Notes under the pieces: generated by a model
Told to the model about the DNA's origin: nothing
What the model saw: the letters and a program-made list of their open reading frames with translations, nothing else
Databases searched by the model: none
Made by a program: the position numbers and the translations under genes
Assembly: GCA_947501625.1 (NCBI GenBank)
Contig: CANMWN010000004.1
Coordinates: forward strand, 124,001 to 188,000
From: an uncultured Flavobacteriaceae bacterium
Lineage (GTDB): Bacteria > Bacteroidota > Bacteroidia > Flavobacteriales > Flavobacteriaceae
Length of the DNA: 64,000 nt
Direction of reading: 5' to 3'
In this document: piece by piece, positions 42,870-50,684 of the stretch
Numbering within the stretch: the stretch's first letter is position 1
Layout of the letters: each line of letters begins with the position of its first letter

Positions 42870-44579
42870 TTTTACCTTAGAGCCTTTTAACTCTATATCA
42901 GAAGTTGACCAACTATCTTTTATTAAGTTCTCAACTTTTTTTACATTTTCTATATCATCCAAATTTTCATAGGCCAATTTCAATCCATGTTGTGCCCAAC
43001 CGTTTTTTGGTAATCGTATTAAATCTTCTTTATATGTTTTAATTGCTTCTTCGTTTAACTCTGCTTCAATTTGGATAGCTCCTAAATTATGTCTTATTGA
43101 AAAAAACCAATCTGGAGGTTCATTATAATTTAAAGCATCTTCAATCTCAACAGCTTCTTCCAATAACTTAATAGCTATTTGATAGTTTTTCTTTTCCGCT
43201 TCTATTTCAGCAGTTAATACTTTAGTCGCAATTTGCACCAATTCAAATACAGAGTTAATTTCCCAAATAGTAACATCTTTAAGAGTTTCATCTAATGATA
43301 ATTCTTGTAAATGTTTTAGTTCTTCTATAGCTTTTTCACTATTATTTTTACCTAAATAAGCCATTCCTTCAGCATAATGACGAATTGCTTTTGGATAATT
43401 TAAATCATACGTTTTTAAATCCAACATTAAAATTTCATTCCACATTCCAAGTTTTACAGCCACATAATAAGGAATTGTATAATAGTGTTGCAATGTTCCC
43501 CATCCAGGCTCTTTCATTAAATCAGGATGCACATGTTCAGAAACTTTATTAGCTCCAACCATTGCCCATTTACTATTTCCTTCTAGTGTTGCAGTTGCAG
43601 CCATAAAATGATAATTATGTGGATAATAACCCAAAGGATATGCTCCTTGAGCATGACACATTGTAACATATGTACTGTCAGCTTTAACAGCTGCAATATT
43701 TGATAATGTTCCTTTATGATATTCACCAGTTCTTATATAGGTATGTGATGGCATATGTAATAAATGTCCAGAACCTGGAACAAGCCCATCATCAAAAGCT
43801 TTGGCAGAAATATTTGAGCGTTCGGGAGTATTCGAAGCTTCAACAGCATGAATATAAAAATGATGTGCTCCTGGATGCATTGGATTTTTCTTTATCAATG
43901 CTTCCAGTAAACCAACAATTTCTTTAGTCCAAGGTTTTTCTGTACCATCTTTTTCATTTAAATCCCAAGGGTGTAAATTCATAATAGATTCAGCATATAA
44001 AGCGCCAATTTCTTCATCATCTGGATATTTCTCATACAAAGACTTCATAGCCTTAGAATAATTCAAATCTAATTCGGCTCTATCCTCAGGCGGCTCTGCT
44101 GCATACCTTAATGACATCGCCTCAATAAACAACTTTTCCTTTTCAGTTGAATTTACAGAAAGTTCTTTTGCTTTTTGAATTGCTGCATAGGCACGTTGAT
44201 AATTATCATCTTCCATTCCTGCATTATAATTTGGTCCTAATACATATGCATAACCAAAAAATGCCATTGCACAACTTGGATCCAATTTTGTAGCATAATA
44301 AAATGACCTTGCTGCTTCTGCATGATTAAATCCATAAGCTAAAGTCATTCCTTGATTAAAATATCTTTGAACTAAAGTATCATTCGTAGTAATTGGATAA
44401 TCAACTACATCCATACCTGAAAAAAGAGGAGCTACATTATCACTTTTGTACCATTCAGCATCAGAAACTTGTGGCACACATGAATACTTTATTGTCGGAG
44501 AATTTTTCGTTATTTTATCTTTTTTACAAGACAGAAACAGTAATGCAATAAAAACTAAGAGTGAAAAATTAGATTTCAT
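42867..44579 (-). CDS. TPR lipoprotein
   Basis: This is a 570-residue periplasmic or surface lipoprotein. The type II signal peptide has lipobox LSC (Cys18, then KKDK). TPR-like helical repeats follow from about residue 75 (YFNQGMTLAYGFNHAEAARSFYYATKLDPSCAMAFFGYA) and again at the C-terminus (SIRHNLGAIQIEAELNEEAIKTY). The middle (about 230-360) has a conserved His-rich stretch (NPMHPGAHHFYIHAVEAS, HMPSHTYIRTGEYH) that could bind metal. Function unknown. The stop codon lies in the terminator. Confidence 0.85.
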   Translation of the reverse strand: MKSNFSLLVFIALLFLSCKKDKITKNSPTIKYSCVPQVSDAEWYKSDNVAPLFSGMDVVDYPITTNDTLVQRYFNQGMTLAYGFNHAEAARSFYYATKLDPSCAMAFFGYAYVLGPNYNAGMEDDNYQRAYAAIQKAKELSVNSTEKEKLFIEAMSLRYAAEPPEDRAELDLNYSKAMKSLYEKYPDDEEIGALYAESIMNLHPWDLNEKDGTEKPWTKEIVGLLEALIKKNPMHPGAHHFYIHAVEASNTPERSNISAKAFDDGLVPGSGHLLHMPSHTYIRTGEYHKGTLSNIAAVKADSTYVTMCHAQGAYPLGYYPHNYHFMAATATLEGNSKWAMVGANKVSEHVHPDLMKEPGWGTLQHYYTIPYYVAVKLGMWNEILMLDLKTYDLNYPKAIRHYAEGMAYLGKNNSEKAIEELKHLQELSLDETLKDVTIWEINSVFELVQIATKVLTAEIEAEKKNYQIAIKLLEEAVEIEDALNYNEPPDWFFSIRHNLGAIQIEAELNEEAIKTYKEDLIRLPKNGWAQHGLKLAYENLDDIENVKKVENLIKDSWSTSDIELKGSKVK

Positions 44580-44587
44580 AATTAATA

Positions 44588-44624
44588 AGTGTTTGATTTA
44601 CAAATGACTAAACACTCAAAATTA
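44588..44624 (-). promoter_or_regulatory. -7 box and inverted repeat of the TPR lipoprotein gene
   Basis: On the minus strand TAATTTTG (44617-44624) matches TAnnTTTG. Directly downstream lies an inverted repeat AGTGTTT (44588-44594) / AAACACT (44610-44616) with a 15-base spacer, positioned as an operator over the start site. Confidence 0.4.
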
Positions 44625-44635
44625 CAAATTAAAAT

Positions 44636-45415
44636 TTAAAACAAATCATTCAACACTTTAGCCAATCGTATTCCTGCTATTTGTAATTGAGAACGTACAG
44701 TCCCGAAATGCCTATACGAATATCTATATCTAAGATTTTCACCTTGTTCTGCTGATGCATAAACCTTTTTAGTCAATTCATGCATTTCATTAACCCAATC
44801 AATCAGTTCTCCTTCTTGAATTTTCTTCACTTGCTCTTTTGTTAATTCATCTGCATTCTCAGCCAATTCCATATAAGACATATCATATCTATCTATCATT
44901 TTATAATCCCAAACAGCATGTAGGTTTGTGTCATCATAATGCCATTGCACTTTAAAATCATTTCCGCCTCTATCTTCTGCAAGACCTATATGTAAAGGTT
45001 GATGCAAATCTCCAATAAAATGAATTAACATTTTCAAATAAAAAATCTTATCCTCTTCACTAGAATTCTCGTCGCTTATTACCTTTTTACAAGTTTCTAT
45101 TCCTGTATATAAATCTCCATTTGGATTTTTTTCTGAATCGGTATAATTTGATTCCATTGGCATATTTATATAATGCCAAGAATAATATTTATTAAAATTT
45201 CTATCCGATTTTATTTCATCAGCAAAAGTTGATAAAAATGCCATGGACTTTTTCTTTAACAACTTTTTTAACTTTCTTTTTGTTTTTGGTTTTAAATAAT
45301 CTTGAGCTATTTCGCCAACAACACGATGTCCAGTTGGACCCCAAACTTTAGAAGCACTTGCTTGATAAGAAAATGTTATTAAAAAAATGAGTAGATATAT
45401 AATTTTTGATTTCAT
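44636..45415 (-). CDS. S1/P1-type nuclease
   Basis: This 259-residue secreted zinc nuclease has a signal peptide (about 1-22) and the P1 zinc ligands in order: VWGPTGHRVVGEIA (N-terminal Trp25 and His30), STFADEIK, SWHYINMP, HFIGDLHQPLHIGLAEDRGGND and NLHAVWDYKMID. Such enzymes cut single-stranded nucleic acid outside the cytoplasm and could serve phosphate or nucleoside scavenging. It is upstream of the TPR lipoprotein on the same strand, with a 56-base gap that contains a promoter box. Confidence 0.92.
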   Translation of the reverse strand: MKSKIIYLLIFLITFSYQASASKVWGPTGHRVVGEIAQDYLKPKTKRKLKKLLKKKSMAFLSTFADEIKSDRNFNKYYSWHYINMPMESNYTDSEKNPNGDLYTGIETCKKVISDENSSEEDKIFYLKMLIHFIGDLHQPLHIGLAEDRGGNDFKVQWHYDDTNLHAVWDYKMIDRYDMSYMELAENADELTKEQVKKIQEGELIDWVNEMHELTKKVYASAEQGENLRYRYSYRHFGTVRSQLQIAGIRLAKVLNDLF

Positions 45416-45461
45416 TGTTTCTATTTGTTTTGGCTAAGTTAAAAATAAAATTGATAAAATA

Positions 45462-45494
45462 TTTGGAAACATCAAAAATTATTTGATATATTTG
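45462..45494 (+). promoter_or_regulatory. promoter of the SPFH operon
   Basis: TTTG (45462-45465), 21 bases, TATATTTG (45487-45494), then 35 bases to the ATG. The -7 box is embedded in the first of the 11-bp repeats. Confidence 0.75.
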
Positions 45495-45528
45495 TGATAT
45501 CATTTTAATATCATACTAAATCAAATAT
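45485..45528 (+). repeat. tandem 11-bp repeats over promoter and leader of the SPFH operon
   Basis: Consecutive 11-base units read GATATATTTGT (45485), GATATCATTTT (45496), AATATCATACT (45507) and a weaker AAATCAAATAT (45518), ending one base before the ATG. ATATCAT is exact in units 2 and 3. An 11-bp period puts each unit on one face of the helix, as operators for ribbon-helix-helix or similar dimers often do. The last gene of the operon encodes such a protein. Confidence 0.55.
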
Positions 45529-45529
45529 T

Positions 45530-46390
45530 ATGACACAAGAAAAAAATATAAAAGTTTCCAATGGATATTTAATGTTATTTATCTTTTTTGGATTTATAGC
45601 ATTATTAATATTCGGAATAATGCAAGAAAATCCATTGATAATAATACCAGCAATTTTATTATTATTAATTACATTACCAGGATTTTTCTTAGTAAATCCA
45701 AATACTTCAAAAGTGTTATTACTTTTCGGAAAGTATATTGGAACAGTTAGAGAGAATGGTTTTTATTGGGCAAATCCACTATATAGAAAACGTTCAATAT
45801 CCTTGAGAGCTAGCAACTTTGATAGCGAACGTGTAAAAGTAAACGACAAGTTAGGTAACCCAATAATGATTAGTACCATCCTAGTATGGAAGGTTAGTGA
45901 TACTTTTAAAGCTGCTTTTGATGTGGATAACTATGAAAATTTTGTTCGTGTTCAGTCTGATGCTGCAGTTAGAAAATTAGCAAGTTTATATCCTTATGAC
46001 AACTTTGAAGATGAAGGAAAAGAAGAGGAAATCACTTTACGTGCTAGTGTAAATGAAGTAAGTGAAGCATTAGAAGAAGAACTTTCTGAACGCTTAGCTA
46101 TGGCTGGAATTGAAGTACTTGAAGCACGTATAGGTTATCTTGCCTACGCTCAAGAAATCGCAAACGCTATGTTGAAGCGTCAACAAGCAACAGCTATTAT
46201 TGCTGCGAGACATAAAATCGTTGAAGGCGCAGTGAGCATGGTTGAAATGGCTTTAGACGAATTAAATAAAAAAGAAATAGTTGAATTGGATGAAGAGCGA
46301 AAAGCTGCAATGGTAAGTAACTTAATGGTTATTTTATGTTCGGATAAAGAAGCTTCACCAGTACTTAATACAGGAACTTTAAGTCACTAG
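45530..46390 (+). CDS. SPFH (band 7) domain membrane protein
   Basis: This is a 286-residue protein. Two hydrophobic segments at the N-terminus (about 13-31 and 35-55) are followed by an SPFH domain (about 55-240: NPNTSKVLLLFGKYIGTVRENGFYWANPLY, SISLRASNFDSERVKVNDKLGNP, ILVWKVSDTFKAAFDV). A helical part follows with ARIGYLAYAQEIANAMLKRQQA and a C-terminal KEASPVLNTGTL. SPFH proteins form large ring-shaped membrane assemblies that scaffold proteases or lipids. No NfeD partner is adjacent. It opens an operon of six genes, most of them very small. Confidence 0.92.
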   Translation: MTQEKNIKVSNGYLMLFIFFGFIALLIFGIMQENPLIIIPAILLLLITLPGFFLVNPNTSKVLLLFGKYIGTVRENGFYWANPLYRKRSISLRASNFDSERVKVNDKLGNPIMISTILVWKVSDTFKAAFDVDNYENFVRVQSDAAVRKLASLYPYDNFEDEGKEEEITLRASVNEVSEALEEELSERLAMAGIEVLEARIGYLAYAQEIANAMLKRQQATAIIAARHKIVEGAVSMVEMALDELNKKEIVELDEERKAAMVSNLMVILCSDKEASPVLNTGTLSH

Positions 46391-46394
46391 AATT

Positions 46395-46553
46395 ATGGCA
46401 CAATATAAAGTATTGACAAAAAAGTTATTTAAAAAAGAAGATACTTTTCTTGACGCAGTTAACAATGAAGCAAGAAGCGGATGGAAAGTAATAAGCGTTG
46501 GCTACTACGAAGGTCATATTTCAAAAGTGTTTTTAGAAAAGTCTAATTATTAA
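46395..46553 (+). CDS. 52-residue protein, DUF4177-like
   Basis: This small soluble protein begins MAQYKVLTKKLFKKEDTF and contains NEARSGWKVISVGYYEG. The pattern YKV(L/V)...(L/V)N..A..GW.V resembles DUF4177 proteins, small ferredoxin-like units of unknown function. It begins five bases after the SPFH stop and is followed three bases after its own stop by a 17-codon frame. Spacing and reading frame support a real gene although it is short. Confidence 0.7.
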   Translation: MAQYKVLTKKLFKKEDTFLDAVNNEARSGWKVISVGYYEGHISKVFLEKSNY

Positions 46554-46556
46554 AAG

Positions 46557-46610
46557 ATGATTTGGATCATATTAGCCATATTAATATCAGTTGTAGAATT
46601 ATTATTTTAA
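46557..46610 (+). CDS. 17-residue hydrophobic microprotein (candidate)
   Basis: The frame ATG ATT TGG ATC ... TTT TAA encodes MIWIILAILISVVELLF, a single membrane-spanning stretch with one Glu. It fills exactly the gap between the 52-residue gene and the PH-like gene (three and four bases either side). The tight fit and strong hydrophobicity argue for a real membrane peptide. Its size means chance cannot be ruled out. Confidence 0.4.
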   Translation: MIWIILAILISVVELLF

Positions 46611-46614
46611 CACT

Positions 46615-47133
46615 ATGAAAGTTTTTGTAGAAGAACAGCGTTTTAGAAAGTGGTTTTTAGTACCAATTATTGCACTTCCGCTCATTGGAATTATAATTTT
46701 ATCGGTGCAAAAAAATAATGAACTTCAAACTTCAAACTCTGAAAGTTTTTGGGGGATATTAATTAGTGTATCAATTATCTTGGCTGTTATTATTTTTATT
46801 GTTTCTATGAAACTAACAACTAAAGTAGATGAAAAAGGCATCCATTATCAATTTTATCCAATCCATTTTGTAAAAAAATTTATTGATTGGAGAGACATTG
46901 ATAAGTGCTATATAAGAAAATACAATTCATTACGAGAATTTCATGGTTACGGATATAGAATTCGTCCTTTTGGAAAAAATAAAGGTGTAGCCATAAATGT
47001 AAGCGGAAATTATGGACTACAACTTGAGTTAAAAAATGGCAAGAGGTTGTTAATTGGAACTCAAAAACAAGAACAATTAAAAATAACTTTAGAAGTTTAT
47101 AAAGAAAAATATAATAAAAATGAACAACAATAA
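46615..47133 (+). CDS. membrane protein with PH-like domain
   Basis: This 172-residue protein has two membrane segments (about 13-30 and 45-66) followed by a PH-like beta domain on the cytoplasmic side (about 70-165: LTTKVDEKGIHYQFYPIHFV, FIDWRDIDKCYIRKYN, LQLELKNGKRLLIGTQKQEQL). The last part matches the pattern of bacterial PH domains, where strands are followed by one helix. It is in the SPFH operon and ends 14 bases into the next small gene. Function unknown. Confidence 0.75.
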   Translation: MKVFVEEQRFRKWFLVPIIALPLIGIIILSVQKNNELQTSNSESFWGILISVSIILAVIIFIVSMKLTTKVDEKGIHYQFYPIHFVKKFIDWRDIDKCYIRKYNSLREFHGYGYRIRPFGKNKGVAINVSGNYGLQLELKNGKRLLIGTQKQEQLKITLEVYKEKYNKNEQQ

Positions 47134-47272
47134 AGGTTTAAGTATAGGTATTGGAGTTGCAATTGGAACCGCAATTGGAGTAGCAATGAATAATATAGCT
47201 GTAGGCGTAGTTGTGGGTGTTGCTTTAGGTGCTGCATATGCAGCTATTTTAAACAAAAAATCAAAAAAATAG
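47120..47272 (+). CDS. 50-residue glycine-zipper membrane microprotein
   Basis: The translation MNNNKGLSIGIGVAIGTAIG is followed by VAMNNIAVGVVVGVALGAAY and a basic tail (NKKSKK). Gly every four residues in two hydrophobic stretches is a glycine zipper, which packs helices tightly in membranes. The start overlaps the PH-like gene by 14 bases. It is short, but composition, codon pattern and operon position all support it. Confidence 0.65.
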   Translation: MNNNKGLSIGIGVAIGTAIGVAMNNIAVGVVVGVALGAAYAAILNKKSKK

Positions 47273-47284
47273 TTTAATTGAATT

Positions 47285-47464
47285 ATGGCAAAGAAAAAAG
47301 CATTTGCATTACGTATTAATGAAGATATGCTTAAAGCAGTTGAAAAATGGGCTGCTGATGAGTTTAGATCTACCAATGGTCAATTGGAATGGATGCTAAA
47401 CAAATGTCTAAAAGATGCTAATAGACTACCTAAAAAGAAAGATGAAAAGAAAGAGGATAAATAA
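47285..47464 (+). CDS. Arc-type ribbon-helix-helix DNA-binding protein
   Basis: This 59-residue protein has a beta strand (KKAFALRINE) followed by two helices (EDMLKAVEKWAADEFRSTNG, QLEWMLNKCLKDANRL), the Arc/MetJ ribbon-helix-helix layout. The Lys-rich C-terminus is disordered. It would bind DNA as a dimer of dimers. No toxin gene is adjacent, so it is not an obvious antitoxin. The 11-bp repeats at the operon promoter are a plausible target. Its last codons and stop form the left arm and loop of the operon terminator. Confidence 0.82.
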   Translation: MAKKKAFALRINEDMLKAVEKWAADEFRSTNGQLEWMLNKCLKDANRLPKKKDEKKEDK

Positions 47465-47483
47465 ATTATCCTCTTTCTTTTTT
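47445..47483 (+). terminator. terminator overlapping the ribbon-helix-helix gene
   Basis: AAAAGAAAGAGGATAA (47445-47460) pairs perfectly over 16 bases with TTATCCTCTTTCTTTT (47466-47481), loop ATAAA, then Ts. The left arm encodes the C-terminal residues and the loop holds the stop codon. Confidence 0.88.
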
Positions 47484-47527
47484 AAGTAATATTCATATAT
47501 TAGCAAAAATCAATTTATTCCTAAATT

Positions 47528-48922
47528 ATGAGTATTTCAGAAATCAGTAATGACATTCCTTTATTTGCTAACGATACTATTATTTTTGGTATTCTATGCG
47601 TTATTTTAGCAGGAATTTTTTACACTTCAAAACTTCCAAAATTCACTAAATTCTATTCAATTATCCCAGCTCTTTTGTTGTGCTATTTTATTCCATCAGT
47701 ATTTAGTTCTCTTGGAATTATTGCCGATAAATGGATTGATGTGAACGCAGCAATTGCTCACTTAAATTCACTTTATGGAAACCTAGAAGGCGTAACTGAT
47801 TTAGAAAGTTTAAAGGCTTATGTTGCGGCAAATAATATAGATTCTTCTGCTTATTCACAGTTTGTTGGCAAAAGTAATTTATACTATGTTTCATCTAGAT
47901 TTTTATTACCAGCATCTTTAGTTTTACTCACATTGAGTATAGACTTAAAAGGTGTATTTAATTTAGGATCCAAAGCATTAATTATGTTTTTAACTGCCAC
48001 AATTGGTGTAATGATTGGTGGTCCTATTGCTATATTATTTTTTAGTTATGTTGCTCCAGACATTTTAATCCAAGTTGAAGGAACTGAGTTATGGAAAGGT
48101 TTATCAACTGTAGCGGGAAGTTGGATTGGTGGCGGTGCAAATCAACTAGCAATGAAAGAACAATGGGAAGTTGGTGATAGTATGTTTAGTATTATGGCGG
48201 TTGTAGATGTTTTGGTTGCCGAAGTTTGGATGGCTTTTTTATTAATTGGTGTTGCAAAATCTGATAGGCTAGATAAATGGTTTAAAGCTGATAATTCTTC
48301 AATTACTGAACTAAAAAACAAAATGGAAAAATTCACTTTGGAAACTGCAAGAATTCCATCATTTGAAGATTTAATGATTTTAATGGGAATTGCCTTTGGA
48401 GTTACTTCTATCGGACATATAATTGGTGATAATTTAGGTGGTTACATCAAAGAAAATGTTCCTTTTTTGGTTGACTTTGGTTTAGGAAGTTCTTTCTTTT
48501 GGTTGATAATCACAGCAACTACTATTGGTATATTTTTATCGTTTACCAAAGCAAAAAGTTATGAAGGTGCTGGAGCCTCTAAAATCGGAACTGTATTTAT
48601 TTATGTACTAGTTGCATCTATAGGAATGAAAATGAATTTGAATGCTATTGTTGAAAATTTAAGTCTATTTGCAATTGGTTTCGTTTGGATGATTTTCCAT
48701 GTAGGACTTCTTGTGCTTGTTGCCAAAATTATAAAAGCGCCTTACTTCTTTTTGGCTGTTGGATCTAAAGCCAATATTGGAGGAGCAGCATCGGCACCAG
48801 TTGTTGCTGGAGCATTTCATCCTTCATTAGCACCTGTAGGAGTATTATTGGCTGTTCTTGGTTATGCTTTAGGCACCTATGGAGCATTTGCTTGTGCACT
48901 AATGATGAAGGCTGTAAGTTAA
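47528..48922 (+). CDS. DUF819 family membrane protein
   Basis: This 464-residue polytopic inner-membrane protein has roughly eleven hydrophobic segments. DUF819 features are the AGSWIGGGANQLAMKE segment (about 197-212) and the related GSKANIGGAASAPVVAGAFHP near 414-434, which look like inverted pseudo-repeat pore loops, as in transporters. The family is unassigned but looks like a secondary carrier. It is a separate unit from the SPFH operon, since a terminator lies between them. Confidence 0.88.
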   Translation: MSISEISNDIPLFANDTIIFGILCVILAGIFYTSKLPKFTKFYSIIPALLLCYFIPSVFSSLGIIADKWIDVNAAIAHLNSLYGNLEGVTDLESLKAYVAANNIDSSAYSQFVGKSNLYYVSSRFLLPASLVLLTLSIDLKGVFNLGSKALIMFLTATIGVMIGGPIAILFFSYVAPDILIQVEGTELWKGLSTVAGSWIGGGANQLAMKEQWEVGDSMFSIMAVVDVLVAEVWMAFLLIGVAKSDRLDKWFKADNSSITELKNKMEKFTLETARIPSFEDLMILMGIAFGVTSIGHIIGDNLGGYIKENVPFLVDFGLGSSFFWLIITATTIGIFLSFTKAKSYEGAGASKIGTVFIYVLVASIGMKMNLNAIVENLSLFAIGFVWMIFHVGLLVLVAKIIKAPYFFLAVGSKANIGGAASAPVVAGAFHPSLAPVGVLLAVLGYALGTYGAFACALMMKAVS

Positions 48923-48996
48923 AATTCAAATAAATTTACTTAAAGAATACATTGAAAAGTTGCATATTTGCAACCTCAATTTTGCATCAAATAATT

Positions 48997-49698
48997 ATGA
49001 ATAAGTATTTCAATATTTTAATTACACTATCATTATTCATTACATCTTGCTCTTCTAATAAAAGCAATAGTATGATTGTTAATGGAACTATTAACGGACT
49101 TCAAAAAGGGACAGTATTACTACAAAAAATGCAAGATACCATCCTTATATCTGTTGATTCTATATCTTTAAATGGAGAAAGTACTTTTACGCTTGTTGAT
49201 GAAAATGTTGAGCCTGAATTATATTACCTAACACTAAAAGAGATTGATCAAGAAAAGATAGCATTTTTTGGTGAAAAGGGTGAAATCACTATCAATTCTA
49301 AGTTAGAAAAGTTAGCAACTGCTGTAAAAATAGAAGGTTCAAAATCTCAAAGAATATTGGATGAATACAAAGAAATGATTGTTAAGTTCAATGATAAAAG
49401 ATTAGATTTAATGAAAGAAACTTTTGAAGCACAAGTTACAAAAGATGATGAGTTGATTGAAAAATTAGATACCGATTTACAACGCTTGATAAAAAAAAGG
49501 TATTTGTACTCAGCAAACTTTTCAATCAAAAATGCTGATAGTGAAGTTGCTCCATATATTGCTCTTACCGAACTTTATGATGCTAATGTTTCTTTATTGG
49601 ATACCGTAAATAATTCATTATCCAAAAAAATAAAAGCATCAAAGTATGGAAAAAAACTCGATGCTTTTATAAAAGACATTAAAGAGAACGAAAAGTAG
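48997..49698 (+). CDS. DUF4369 lipoprotein
   Basis: This 233-residue protein has a type II signal peptide with lipobox ITSC (Cys17) and an N-terminal DUF4369 beta domain (about 25-115: MIVNGTINGLQKGTVLLQKM, LTLKEIDQEKIAFFGEKGEITI). A helical C-terminal half follows. DUF4369 is usually found before a thioredoxin domain in TlpA-type proteins, but here there is no CxxC domain, so it is either a stand-alone version or a shortened one. The ATG at 48997 begins the signal peptide; an in-frame TTG at 48952 does not. Confidence 0.82.
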   Translation: MNKYFNILITLSLFITSCSSNKSNSMIVNGTINGLQKGTVLLQKMQDTILISVDSISLNGESTFTLVDENVEPELYYLTLKEIDQEKIAFFGEKGEITINSKLEKLATAVKIEGSKSQRILDEYKEMIVKFNDKRLDLMKETFEAQVTKDDELIEKLDTDLQRLIKKRYLYSANFSIKNADSEVAPYIALTELYDANVSLLDTVNNSLSKKIKASKYGKKLDAFIKDIKENEK

Positions 49699-49838
49699 AT
49701 TCTTCGTTCCACTCAGAATGACAAATACATATTTATTGTCATTACATTTTTGATTCGCAATCAACAAGACAATCAAAAATAGGTTCCTTATTTCACTTCG
49801 ACTCTGCTCAGTGACCAAGTAGGAATGACAAAAACACT
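49699..49838. repeat. dispersed flavobacterial repeat element
   Basis: The gap holds motifs I recognise from intergenic repeats common in Flavobacteriaceae genomes: GTTCCACTCAGAATGACAAA on the left (49708-49727) and CACTTCGACTCTGCTCAGTGACC on the right side (49796-49818), ending GGAATGACAAA. Both halves share GAATGACAAA. No reading frame fits. It resembles a REP/MITE-like element; copies elsewhere in the genome cannot be seen here. Confidence 0.55.
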
Positions 49839-49862
49839 TATAATTTGACTGTCGCTATGCGA

Positions 49863-50663
49863 CTAAAAACGATTATCTCCATCAAGGATATCTCCAATAC
49901 CACCAAGAATACTACCTTCTCCTCTACTTTTACCTCCTTGCCTTGGAATAGAAGCCGCAATTCTACCAGCCAATCTACTAAACGGTAAGGATTGTACATA
50001 TACCGTTCCTGGACCTTGAAGCGTTGCGAAAAACAGACCTTCTCCACCAAAAACAGTGTTTTTTATTCCACCAACAAACTCAATATCATAATTCACATTT
50101 TGAGTAAATCCAACCAAGCAACCTGTATCAATTTTTAAAGTTTCACCAGCAGTCAATTCTCTTTTTGCAACAGTTCCACCAACATGTAAGAATGACAATC
50201 CATCGCCTTCCAATTTCTGCATAATAAACCCTTCTCCACCAAACATTCCTCTGCCCAACTTTTTTGAAAATTCAATACCTACAGAAACCCCTTTGGCAGC
50301 ACATAGGAATGCATCTTTTTGACAAACAAACTTTCCTCCATATTCGGATAAATCAATTGGAATAATTTTTCCAGGATATGGTGATGCAAATGATATTTTC
50401 TTTTTCCCTTGCTCAACATTGTGAAACACTGTCATAAACAAACTTTCACCTGTTAAAATTCTTTTTCCGGCTGAAAATATTTTTCCTAAAATCCCTTCTG
50501 ATTGTCCTGAGCCATCACCAAAAATGGTATCCATTTTTATTCCAGTATCCATCATCATAAAACTTCCAGATTCAGCAACTACGCCTTCTTGAGGATCTAA
50601 CTCAATTTCAACATATTGCATTTCTTCTCCATAAATTTCGTAATCAATTTCATGTGCATTCAT
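49863..50663 (-). CDS. AIM24 / TIGR00266 family protein
   Basis: This 266-residue cytoplasmic protein of the AIM24 family (TIGR00266) has a beta-rich tryptophan-RNA-binding-attenuator-like fold (DYEIYGEEMQYVEIELDPQEGVVAESGSFMMMD, then LHVGGTVAKRELTAGETLKIDTG). The Gly-rich C-terminus (IPRQGGKSRGEGSILGGIGDIL) is typical. The function is not established in bacteria. It follows the DUF4442 gene 21 bases downstream on the same strand, so they are cotranscribed. Confidence 0.9.
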   Translation of the reverse strand: MNAHEIDYEIYGEEMQYVEIELDPQEGVVAESGSFMMMDTGIKMDTIFGDGSGQSEGILGKIFSAGKRILTGESLFMTVFHNVEQGKKKISFASPYPGKIIPIDLSEYGGKFVCQKDAFLCAAKGVSVGIEFSKKLGRGMFGGEGFIMQKLEGDGLSFLHVGGTVAKRELTAGETLKIDTGCLVGFTQNVNYDIEFVGGIKNTVFGGEGLFFATLQGPGTVYVQSLPFSRLAGRIAASIPRQGGKSRGEGSILGGIGDILDGDNRF

Positions 50664-50684
50664 AGTAGTATTTTTTATTAATTA

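Noticed and set aside
47285-47464. RHH protein as antitoxin of a toxin-antitoxin pair
   Set aside because: No toxin-like gene (ParE, PIN, HicA, RelE) is adjacent; both sides are operon members or a terminator.
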